This document shows, in pieces, positions 34,278 through 44,339 of a DNA stretch of 64,000 nt. The DNA is from Flammulina velutipes (taxonomy: Eukaryota > Basidiomycota > Agaricomycetes > Agaricales > Physalacriaceae). Location: positions 4,422,655-4,486,654 of the forward strand of contig CM022368.1 of the NCBI GenBank assembly GCA_011800155.1. The letters are read 5' to 3'. Numbering within the stretch: the stretch's first letter is position 1; each line of letters opens with the position of its first letter. The position numbers were made by a program, and so were the translations under genes. The notes below the pieces were generated by a model. It was given only the letters and a program-made list of their open reading frames with translations. It had not been told where the DNA came from and did no database searches.

Positions 34278-35970
34278 CCCATCCTGCCTCTAAGCGTTTC
34301 CGCTCCACGTGTCTGTCACCAGGAATTGTTGCGCCCTCCATACACCGTATCCTGACGATTTGGCGTGATCCTGCCCATGGTTAGTGTGACGCTGCATGGG
34401 TTATTGAATAGGATACGATGCTGTGTCGTGCTTTAGGCACGTCGATGTGGCGAATACTCGTTTCCAGTGCTCATCCAGAATGTTACTTCATTAGATTGGA
34501 GAGTTTCCATTCAATGCAGTGCAAGTGACTTGGAACCCAATACGAATTCTGACCCTTTCTTAAGCATCGACCGTTCGGCGTTCTCTAACGTCTGTCTAGC
34601 ACTGGTGACACGCATGGCAAGAGATCCTATTCTTATATCTCCTGTGTAACAAGGTCGTTGGAAAGCCCTTTAGGTATTCACTTAACTCGGATACCATTGG
34701 GCTAAACTCGCCTCTTTTTTGAAGCGCCACCAAACTTTCTTCCGGTTGCAACGTGGCCAACGCCATCCTGGCGCACGGCTCATCGGTATACTGACGTGGC
34801 TAGTGTGAATATGTATATATTTATGTAGTGAAACTGACACGGTGAACGCCGAGTGGCTTGAAGCTTATCAGCATAGCTGCTCACTCGGGTCTCACGTACA
34901 CTGGTACATCTGTGTTCTTGCCTTCCTTATCACTTCGTCTAGGCGCTTCACGACCAACTTATGTTCATTCCTAGTTGGTACGTTGTCTCTGGTGATATTT
35001 GTATCTAGGGAAGCACCGTCGTTTAAACTCTTGCACTAGTTTGCCGTCATTGATTCCAAAGTTCAAGTTTACCATAGGAAGCTCTTTGTGATAATCTGCT
35101 TTTATTTCGACCGATTCTTTGGTTAGACTTGTACTTACTCGTCTACACTGAGGACATCCGAGCCGCTTCGACGCCCCCTATAGGACCCTCCTCGGCGGCT
35201 TACATGTGGCGTGTCTGAACTCAAATTTAGAAGAGATTTGGGACACAGCTGGGTTCGTAATCCATACTCGTAAGTCTCTTCATCAATATCTATGTCCATT
35301 GACGTTGATATGCAACTTTTTCAGCCTCCTCCTCCTTCATATTGTGGTATGTCTAGGTCTATAGTTGGGAAGAACGAACACATTCGTCATGACAGTGAGC
35401 AGCGCTCGTCAAAATGAAGAGTCCTATGGTCCGTGAACACGTCCTTTCAGTATATACGTATATATATTGACCGTGTTTTCCGAGTTGGGAATCCAAGTTG
35501 GGGTTTGTTCCGTTCAGAGCCCAAGGGGATCTTCACAACGGAATCGTAGGCTATTTAACTTTACATGTATTTGCTGCATACTGATTCCCAGGTCTAGTAG
35601 CGACCTTGATAATGTGTCACTTTTGCACCCTGTCGGCATCGATTTTTGCAATTTGCGCAGTTTGTCTCTTGGTGTTCCCAGACGATCGAGGTATGTCTGT
35701 AATGTGTTCATGATTGTATATCTACGCTGACACGGGATCTTCGTATTTCCTGCCACATGCAATGATGCAGATTCAAATGAATCCCCCCGCCGTGATAGCT
35801 TCTTGGGATCACAACCGTAGGCGGAATCACCAAGGTTAGTTTGCATCTCTTGAATACCGATTGTTTTCCTCACCCTCACCTGTCACATGTCATACCCCGC
35901 TGGTCGTCGCATCTAGAAAATCAAAACTGGGCAAAAAAAGACGACGCATACTAGCTACGATTCCGTTGAC
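34278..35970. other. No recognisable gene
   Basis: Short frames only. 34467-34649 (plus; SLDWRVSIQCSASDLEPNTN) and 35600-35730 (plus; LLHPVGIDFCNLRSLSLGVP) have a texture like fungal F-box or leucine-rich proteins, but no complete exon chain was found. A perfect run TATACGTATATATATTGA sits at 35453-35470. Confidence 0.25.
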
Positions 35971-35974
35971 TGTT

Positions 35975-36320
35975 CATCTTTTCGTTGTGCTCGTCCACTT
36001 TGGGTAGAGCTGCCTCCAGAAAGAAGTCGATGCAGAGAGGCCTGTAGAGGAAACTTTCATCCAAAAGAGAGGCGAGGAGGTCCATGGCTTGGGTGCGGTA
36101 CTTCGATTCCTCCCGCTCGAGACCTGATGTTCCCTCCAGCTTTATGTAAGGCTCATGCGGGCAGCACCGTCTAGCAGCTCTTCCGTCTTACCATCATCTC
36201 TTCGTCACCGGCACTCCCTTCGTTGTCCACTATATGCCTGGCGACAGCATTGGGCCTAAGGTCTGCGCACTGTATTCCTGATACCATTGGATTCTGGGCT
36301 TTGCTCAACTCGATATTCAT
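35975..36320 (-). CDS. Small hypothetical protein, two exons
   Basis: Exons 36320-36192 (MNIELSKAQNPMVSGIQCAD, then LRPNAVARHIVDNEGSAGDE) and 36139-35975 (GLEREESKYRTQAMDLLASL, then LYRPLCIDFFLEAALPK) join in phase 0 across a 52-nt intron (GTAAGA...AAAG). The start is not certain because the frame may extend upstream. The GIQCADL...AVARHI pattern is reminiscent of the last helix of DUF3800-type integrase-like proteins, but this is a guess. Could be a fragment of a larger, broken gene. Confidence 0.4.
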
Positions 36321-36934
36321 GATGCAAAGATGGTGCCGCACTCGCCGATGTACTGACTCGAATGTGCCCCCGACGTCCTATATCCACTTCTCTCTTTTTC
36401 CGCAGCCTACTCGCGGGCCCTACAGCCGCAGCAGCTATACAACACTGGGTAGGGAAACATATGGCTTGCCTATCTTCAGCGACAACGTCATACCATCCAT
36501 CTCGGCGTAATAGACCTACCAGCATCTCCCAGCCTCAATTCACTTTTTACTTGGTAAGATAAACATGTCCGTCAGTGACAGAACGATGCTGGTAGGGTGA
36601 TCCTTCTCGGTACGTTTCCCTCGACGGTTTCATTTGACGTCTGACATGTTGTTCACATCCGTTTTACGGGGATCTCACAAGAGTGCCATGGATACCCCGA
36701 TAAAAGGCTACACCCCGACGCCTGGATGGTGCGGAACTGGGGAAACATACAGGGACGAGGATAGAATCACACTGGGCCTGGCAGAGGACACGTCCCACCA
36801 AGTCCCTAGTGACATGAAAGGACAAGGACGTTCTTCCCATTCAAGTTTGCACGAAGCATCTCCTGCAGCTCGCTTGTCTAAAATGACCAGAGACCAGGCT
36901 CCTCCATGCATTTTTGGGTCATACTCGTTAGATT

Positions 36935-38820
36935 TAGCCCGTCGTTGCTTGAACCCTAACCTAGTTCTAGTCTGCCACATTCCGCAAACGATCCTCTACC
37001 TGAAAAGGCTTCAGCAAAATCAAATGCAAAGATCTCACTCATCACCGGCACCCTCTCAGAAAATTCATCTACCATGTCAAGACAAATCGAGGTGGCCACG
37101 TCCGTCTGGACGTCCGGACGTCCAGACGCGTCAGGACACTGGCACCTGCTCATCGTTTAAATAGCATACATACTGGCATAGGCACCACAATCTCAAGGCA
37201 ACGTTATATTTGCTATCTACTACTAGTACTAAGATGCCGGCTGGACACCTCCCCGTCCGGACGTCCGGACGTCATACAATCAGGACGCGTCGAGACAGAG
37301 GCAACTATTTAAAATGAAGACGTCGGGACACTGTCACGTCCAGACGTCCGGACGTACTGTGATAATGGATGTGTCAAGACAAGGCAATCCTAGTGGTTGT
37401 CAAGACGTCCAGACGTCCAGACGCGTACAAATGCACAGGGAAGAAAACATGTCAAGACCACACGAACTACAGCGCGTCGAGACCCGTCAGGACGTCCAGA
37501 CGCGTAAAAATGCCCAGGGCAGAGGATGTGTCAAGACCACACGAACTACAACGCGTCAGACCACGGCAACCAACGGGGAAAGTTAGTACGCCACCTGGGA
37601 TAAGAGGTTACATCTCGGTTTCCGCGCTACATGCGACGGACCCCGCGTTTTCGGTAGATGGAGTTCGAGCAGTGATTACTGACCAGTGGCACTGGCATCG
37701 AGTGATGGTGGTTCATAGACAAGAGTTAAATTATCACCTGACCAAAACAAATATTCATTTCAAGCCATTGAAATCGGTCTCTCCGAGATGACCGATCAAA
37801 GTCCTATTCACATATTGTAAACAGTACTACACTCATTTCAAGGCGGATATGAGATTGACAAAGAAGTAAATTAGTTACAATTGTAGTAATGCTACATTGT
37901 CTTATGGTCATTGTCTGTCCGGTTTACTCGGAGTGCCATCTTTGAGGCCCCTCAAAGGCAAAGCACTGCTATCACGTGATTTCCTTTCCCTTTCCCTTCA
38001 ACCACGACCATCCCCGCCAGCACCTACATTCAGGTGGCGTCCCAATCGTCTATATGCTGTCCGTCACTCTTCTGGAGACTAGGAACAGATACTCTTGTAA
38101 CGGTTCACATATCAGAACAGAGCAAGGGTGTTTGGCCAGTCAGTGGCGCAGGCCATAAATACTTACTTGTGATCCATTCATGCACGGGCGTCCCGCTCTC
38201 TTCTGGACGTGTCTGGACGTTCTGACGTCGTGACGGGTCTTGACAGCAATTAGGATTGACCGTGTCTTGGCGCGTCCTCATTGTAGCATGTCCGGACGTC
38301 TGGATGGGCGGGCGTCCAGACGTCGACATGCTGATGAGTGGCATATGTCTTGACATGTTTTTATTGCTGGATGTCCTGACGTCTAAACGTAGAGGTGTCC
38401 GGACGTCATCTTAGTTGTAATTTGTTCCCAGTAGATATCAAATATAGTGTTTCATTGAATGTCTATTGCTACGTCAATATTAAAGCTATCAAAACAATGG
38501 GTTGGTGTCCGGACACGTCAGGACGGGGCCGTCTGGACGGACGTGGCCACCTCGATTTGTCCTGACATGGTACGTGCAAAGTCAGACCCTCTAGTGTGTC
38601 TTCATCATCTCCATCGCAAGGAGGAACGGTGCGCTGCCGCGAAAGCCAGGATAAGTGTGATGATCTAGTTACGATGCGCAAGCACATCTGCGAGGATCGC
38701 TCATGAAGGAGACGACCGAAATGCTATATAGACCAATAATTTTAGCAGGTGGATCCGTTCTTAGCCGTAGAGGCTACGATGCCGTGTTATGTCCGACAGG
38801 ACGCCGTATCCTGGACTAAT
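36935..38820 (+). pseudogene. Small gene interrupted by a 1.5-kb element (filled site)
   Basis: 36935-37057 and 38592-38820 together align to the reverse complement of 43870-44240. The left part encodes LNPNLVLVCHIPQTILYLK, the right part CRESQDKCDDLVTMRKHICE, corresponding to the uninterrupted frame at 44230-44024. The two halves are separated by the inverted-repeat element. The flanking match continues beyond the stop codon (ATGCTATATAG, GTGGATCCGTTCTT), so this is a duplicated DNA segment and not only a gene. Product unknown, with a C-terminal MR(K/E)HICED motif. Confidence 0.7.
37058..38592. mobile_element. Non-autonomous inverted-repeat DNA element with CGTCC/GGACG subterminal repeats
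   Basis: The left end TACCATGTCAAGACAAATCG continues GAGGTGGCCACGTCCGTC (37069-37105); the right end is its inverted match, TGACATGGTA reading inward (about 38538-38571), with few mismatches. Both arms carry many short palindromic blocks of the type GTCC(G/A)GACGTCC and GTCAAGAC (for example 37105-37140, 37250-37290, 38205-38345). The left arm also has a direct duplication of about 67 bp with period 79 (37414-37480 and 37493-37558). ACCCTCTCAG (37050-37059) and ACCCTCTAG (about 38586-38594) may be the target duplication. No transposase frame is visible inside, so it is a non-autonomous or foldback-like element. Confidence 0.7.
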
Positions 38821-39616
38821 TAACGTTCACAGAAAGAGGACAGAGGGATACCTACGGGTGGAAGTACTTACCTTTCTTCACCGTTACGGCAATGCTGACC
38901 TCTTATCGCTCTGGCCAGCCATCGAAAAGTATCACCTACGTCTCTCGCTGTTGACTGAAGTCCCCACATCGTCAGGAATACGACAGAAGACGACGAGAGA
39001 CGCATCTGAGGAGGCAATGACTTTTTCATTTTCGAGCTATCCTCTCTACGTCTCTCGCCATTGGATGATATCGATATATGCTCACTGTGTCTCTTATTGG
39101 CCTCGTTCACCTCGACTTGTGGTTTATGACGGGAGACCTATCTGACGAGACTATGTCTTATTCTCTGTCGGGCTATCCTCTATGTGTCGGGTTTTCTCTA
39201 TACCTCTCATTGACCCCAGCATTTCAATATACCCTAATATGCCCTTGTTTGCTAGAAAAATCATTGATTCCATGGTTCCCTGCTATGATATGTTCTGCCC
39301 TATAACCTATTCTCAACGTCTTAGTATCCTGATCGGTCCGACTGTCATTCACCCCGTTAGAATGTATCTTCGTTAATATTATGGTGGCGTCGGCGTGGGA
39401 ATTCAAATATTCATTGTTTGATGACAGACAGCGTGACTCACGTTTTACCTCTTGCCGTTCGACCAAACAACATATTGTCATTTATATTCCGCCGTGCTGT
39501 AGAATGAAGGTGCACTTTGAAACCAAATGTCTTGCCTTTCAATGATTGTCTGACGCGTACTAGGAGCTGACCTATAGAAGACCAACATCGGGTGGAGGCA
39601 GGAGAAGAAACTCAAC

Positions 39617-42400
39617 ATGCAACTCCAACCTCTTCCCCCTCCCCCAATCGCTGATTCTTAGACGAACATCGCTTCTACGAACACTGGTCCTCAGTCTCAA
39701 CACGTTAGATCGGAGGAGGCTAATGCCGGTACTGCTACCATCCCTACCTCCCCGACTGCCTCACGCTCATTCAAACGTCAAGGCAGCGAAGTTCTCTCCG
39801 CAGTCGCTGCATTTGTAGCTCCTGGACCTGTCGATGGCGGACCCGGAATCCCTCCCTCCGTCGTTAGTTGCACTCCTCTGAGTGATGCATACAAATCTCT
39901 TGGTGCTGCCCCACCAGCTGCTGGGGAAAAGGCCGACGAGCGCAAGAAGCGTTAGGACCTTACTGAAACGAGGTTCGTGTTGCACTTTCCAACTAGGTAT
40001 CTGTTGACGATGATTAGACTGGTGCAAGCTATTGCGACGCATGAGACATGCCATCGTGATAGGTCGTTCTCACTTTGAACGAGATTCGTATCACTGGGGA
40101 GCTCACGAACAACCGTGTCGCCGAGCTCGACGGACGTCTCTTCTTTCATTGAAGATGCCACTGAGAGCAAATTTGTTCTCTGGAGGCCAACGTGGCGGCC
40201 CTCATGATTCTACCTTCTTCTGCCCGCCCACCCCCAACTTTGACGAAGAACTTGACTCCAATAAGGTCTTTTGTAGCGTTTACGACACCACGATTGATTA
40301 CACCAACCGCTTCGAGACACTCACAGCGGATTTGGCCTCCGTCAAGGCAGCCGCTGACATGGTCAATGGCGCTGACCTCAATACCGAGATTGCGTCGTTG
40401 AGGTCGTTGATCACCTGTCTGGACAACGACATTCATTCTCTTCGACACCCTCCTCTTGCACCTCTCCCCATTCCAGCACCTACTACTGGCTCATCAAATA
40501 TTCCACCTCTTGCTGCCACCCCTTATGTTGCCCATGCTGGTCCATTTCACTCTTCTTCCCTTCCTTTGACTGGTCCGGCGTCGGGCAACAGTCAATACAG
40601 ACCTAAGCCACATGATACGAAACGCAACTTCGAGATATACCAGCCCCGCTCATCCTCGGTGCCAATAGAGGTTCACTATGGTGAGGTTACCTCGTCCGAC
40701 CCCTCTGCTACTGCCCGTGAGGCAGTGCACGCAGTCCAGCATGTCCAAGGGCCGAACGACACACTCCCTCTCTCGTTCTTTGTCCCAAACGCTCCTGGAG
40801 TTCTCTCTCTTCGCTTCAGGACCCGCGCTCTTGTGGAGGCGTTTGTTCAAGGCGTCATGACAGTCGAGCATTGTATCTTCTATGGGAAGAAGGCTTGGAT
40901 TGTCGGGTAGATCATGCACCTCGTGGCTTTTAGTCACTATGTATTCTAGCGGACTTTCTGTCATTGCTACCCCTCCTCTAATACCATCCTTTTATTTGCC
41001 CCCCTGTGCGTCTACTGTCCCACCCGTCCTGGTGTTCCTCGCTGCAGATTGAACCAGCGAGTCGACAATCCACGCTCTGGCCGCTGCTAGGAGAAGAAAA
41101 CTCGATAGTCCTTCCACCGGGTTTCCTAATGGCATCTCACTGCCGAACTCGCAAGGCGTCGGGCCGGGTGGGAAATGGCGGGATTGCTCAAGGATTGCTT
41201 TCCCTCTTTGCAAAGGTTATAGAGATCTTGGATCATCCTGACGCTATGGTTCTCGACACAGGTGATATGTTTTGGGTTGGTGCGTATATCTGTCCGGCGC
41301 AGTCAAACTGGAGTTCACTCATAGGCCTGCTCGCGGAGACGCCCTGTCACCCTTGTTGTGGAACAGATTCTCTGCAGACCTTGACGGATTGATCATGCCT
41401 CACCACGCAGACATCCTGTTCGGAAATACTTCTGTCAGTCATGTGGAGCAAGCCGACGACAATTGCTATACGGTTGACTCCTTGGAGGGCCTGCAGGAGA
41501 AGTTGGAAGCATTTTTCTGGTGGTGCCGTACGAACTTCATGACGGTCAGTGTATCTAAAACCAAATGGACGATCTTCGGCGACTTTCCCCACAAGCTCTC
41601 CTCTCTTCATATCGATGGGCAGGTACTCGAACTTGTGCCTTCTTACAAGTTTGTTGGGGTATGGTTTCAATCGACTTGTTGCGACATTTTGGAAACGCAC
41701 TTCACAGAGAACCAGGAAAGTCACTGATGTTACTTTCACTATTGAGAAAGACATTGGTGTGCTATGTGTCCCTCTTGGAAACCGCCTCTGCATGACGCAG
41801 ATCGATCCTCATCTGACCCTTGGGTGTGAGATTGCTGTGGACATCACCGAACCCCACAAGGCTGTCCTGGAATGGGAACAGGTCAACTTCCTACGTCGCC
41901 TATTATGTGTTTCCAAGTACTCCCCCGTCACTCCTCTATATACAGAGACTCTATCCGTTTTCGCTCAGCGGTCAACTATGCCCGTTATCTCACGATGACG
42001 AAAACTGGATCGATGCCTCATGCTGGCTGTGCGCCCTGTGGCAAGCTGGAGAGCCCGGATGAGTGGGTGATTTGGCCATTGCTTTGGAAAGACTTGGAAT
42101 TGAAACATTATTCACAGCTGTCCTCTCGGAGGAATCAGTCAAGCTGCTGGTGTCGAGGATTTATGCGGCATGCGACAGATGGATACTCCAGACTGTACAG
42201 GAGAATCGACGGCTACGTCTACTTGCTACCAGGATGCAGAGAGTGGCTCTCAACTAGAACGCAGGTCACCTTCTCAACTATGCAAAGATGCAGCCGTGTC
42301 TCGCATTGGCGAATGTGGATTACAGGCAATCCTACTACCGTCTCCTCTCATCGTCACACCCTTATCCCAATCAGCAATCCACCTCTACTAAGATATTGAA
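39617..42400 (+). mobile_element. LINE (non-LTR) retrotransposon, decayed
   Basis: The first frame begins at 39617 (MQLQPLPPPPIADS) and meets a stop at 39658 and another near 39953. Its later part, 40156-40910, is open: Ser/Pro-rich with ETLTADLASVKAAADMVNG and RFRTRALVEAFVQGVMTVEH, resembling an ORF1-type nucleic-acid-binding protein. The reverse transcriptase follows in fragments. GDALSPLLWNRFSADLDGLI and SVSHVEQADDNCYTVDSLEG (the ADD box, 41452-41460) sit in one frame; LCMTQIDPHLTLGCEIAVDI in another (shift near 41700); a Cys-bearing end (GCAPCGK) in a third. The N-terminal half of the RT and any endonuclease are largely gone. Residual order and wording match the LINEs abundant in Agaricomycetes. 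Confidence 0.8.
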
Positions 42401-42700
42401 TCGAACTCGAAGAAATCAATACTTTCGGGCCACTCCTCCAGGACATCCAACGCACGCATCGTGAACCAAGGGACATCTTCAAAGACATCCTCAATGGTAA
42501 ATGGCGCATTGCCAGCCAACACTTATCCTGGTGAGCAAGCATGAACCAACTAATGCGAGGTACTTGACAGCGACAAGGTTCACCAACGCTCACGATGGTC
42601 TCGATTTGTGTGTCTTTGTGCGTACTACGTAGTTCATGTAGAGAAGGTTATCTCCGGAATGGGTATATAGTGTATTGAAAGCGAGCTTGGTGAATTCCAC

Positions 42701-42797
42701 GATGGCTAAGCGGTATAAGTATTGTTCTACTTGAAAAGGTTGCGAGTTCAATCCTTCCAGGTGTCAAAAGATTTAATGCAGAGAAAGGCAATTTTTT
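42701..42797 (+). ncRNA. Possible tRNA-derived pol III unit (SINE-like or tRNA relic)
   Basis: TGGCTAAGCGGT at 42703 matches an A box, GAGTTCAATCC at 42744 a B box, and a T6 run at 42792-42797 would end a pol III transcript. A weak anticodon-like hairpin (TAAGT/ACTTG) lies between. The T-arm pairs poorly, so it is not a functional tRNA. The length of about 100 nt suits a tRNA-derived short element or a decayed tRNA gene. Confidence 0.35.
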
Positions 42798-42920
42798 CTC
42801 AAGAGCACAATCACTATAAACTATGTACATACAAATTTCACTTTTGATTGCAATAGAGACGTGAGGGAGGGAGGAGAAGGGATAACGGGTAATGGTACAT
42901 GAGTGCCATAACATAGACAT

Positions 42921-42940
42921 AGCCCCCCCCAAAAAAAAAA
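42921..42940. repeat. Homopolymer tract C8 then A10
   Basis: An uninterrupted run of C followed directly by a run of A; read on the minus strand it is T10 G8. It sits between the pol III-like unit and an unresolved minus-strand frame (43241-43032). A poly-A tail of a retrocopied sequence on the plus strand is one explanation. Confidence 0.5.
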
Positions 42941-43031
42941 CCCAGTGAAGGGAGATATCCCATCGCAAGAATAGACGCGTAAAACCTTGCTCGTAGGCAG
43001 TTGTCGCTTCTAAAAGAACAACGCACGAGCA

Positions 43032-43853
43032 TCACTTCTCTCTCAAATTTAATAAAGCTGAACGCATCGGGTGTTGTGCGAGCTCCGTCATAAAATATAG
43101 AGCGGGGGAATTCTCAAACGCAGTGTACACGGCAACGACCAATGGATGCATCGTCAAGCGCATCGTCTGCGCCTCGCTGTTGGCTTGCTCAATGCCATAT
43201 GGCGCTCCGACCGCATTGGACTTTTGCATCACCTTGAGCACATAACCGCGTATTTTACTCGCCAGGATGTACTTTCCCGTAATTACCCTGTCCGATTCTC
43301 CTGCTTATCGTAAAGTCATCGAGACTCGGAGGCGCTCTTCTAATCCGCCTGGGATCATCGAGACGGGTGCAGAATCCGAGTCATTTGAACTGGACGAAGA
43401 CGAACGGGGCGTGAGTGGCGCTTGGCTGAAGATGATCGAGAATCCTCTGCTACTGGTCGAGGCACAGAATCGCAGATCATTCAGCGCCTTTTCTTTTCTT
43501 AGAAGCGTGAGGCAATGCATGAGTGTATGAGGGAAAACGGGCATTCGTCGGTCTATTACTGTAATTAAGAGTGAACACATTTGTTGGTGTATGACGGTTC
43601 AGCGCGCGCCTTGATTCTTGAACAATGGCAGGTCATGCTGCGTAAAGTAAATGAGGTGAGAAGCGTCACCGTCCACCGAACGGAGGTTCAAAATTTTTGC
43701 TTTCCTAGTGTTAAACTTTGTCACAGCGAATCAGGACATGGAGGAAATTTGCTTACTCTTGGAATGTGGCGCAGATGTAGAAGGATTTTACTTTACTTCT
43801 GTATTTTTTCTAACACGCTATACACCCATGGTTGCGTAACGCTGGGCAGATGA
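43032..43853. other. Unresolved frames on both strands
   Basis: 43267-43530 is open on both strands. Plus: IIETGAESESFELDEDERGV. Minus: APLTPRSSSSSSNDSDSAPV. Minus 43241-43032 (MRLTMHPLVVAVYTAFENSP) also looks coding. No splice-consistent chain could be built and no family recognised. Confidence 0.2.
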
Positions 43854-43869
43854 TTGCTGGACAAAAGGA

Positions 43870-44240
43870 TAACAGGTACTATTGTGAACGTGAGGGAAGA
43901 ATATTATGGATTGTTCCAGCATACGGTGTCCCGCCTAATATAACATGGGATCGTAATCTCTACGACCAAGAACGGATCCACTTGTTGATAATATTGGGCT
44001 ATATAGCATCTCTGTCGTCGCCTTTATGAGTGATGATCCTCGCAGATGTGCTCGCGCATCGTAACAAGCTCATCGCACATATCCTGGCTGTCGCGGCAGG
44101 GCGCCGTTCCTCTCCGCGATGAAGAAGAGGAAGACGCATGAGAGAGTGATGATCGAGATCTTCGCGATTGATTTTTCAGGCTGAGGATTGTTTGAAGAAT
44201 GTGGCGGAGTAGAACTGGGTTAGGGTTCAAATGACGACGG
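43870..44240 (-). CDS. Small frame, uninterrupted copy (empty site)
   Basis: Minus-strand frame 44230-44024, 68 codons: MNPNPVLLRHILQTILSLK, a Ser/Arg-rich middle (SRRSRSSLSHASSSSSSRR) and a conserved end (CRDSQDMCDELVTMREHICE). It is the uninterrupted counterpart of the 36935-38820 copy, and the similarity continues past the stop to about 43870. The two copies are in inverted orientation with the LINE between them. A short Arg/Ser-rich protein, or part of a larger gene, of unknown function. Confidence 0.45.
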
Positions 44241-44339
44241 ACTAGGTGCCCACGTGGTAACGGGCCGTCTTCGCTTTTCCTCCGTAGCCTTTGCTCGTCG
44301 TCGTCGGCGACAGCGTCGAGAGCGTTTATTTCGTTTCAT

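Noticed and set aside
37058..38592. Helitron or LTR element as identity of the 1.5-kb insertion
   Set aside because: It has clear inverted terminal repeats and a likely target duplication, with no long direct terminal repeats, no reverse transcriptase or Rep/helicase frame, and no terminal hairpin with CTRR end.
42701..42775. Functional tRNA gene
   Set aside because: A and B boxes are present but the T-arm has at least two mismatched pairs, the anticodon loop would be 8 nt and no acceptor stem pairs, so it is at most a relic or SINE head.
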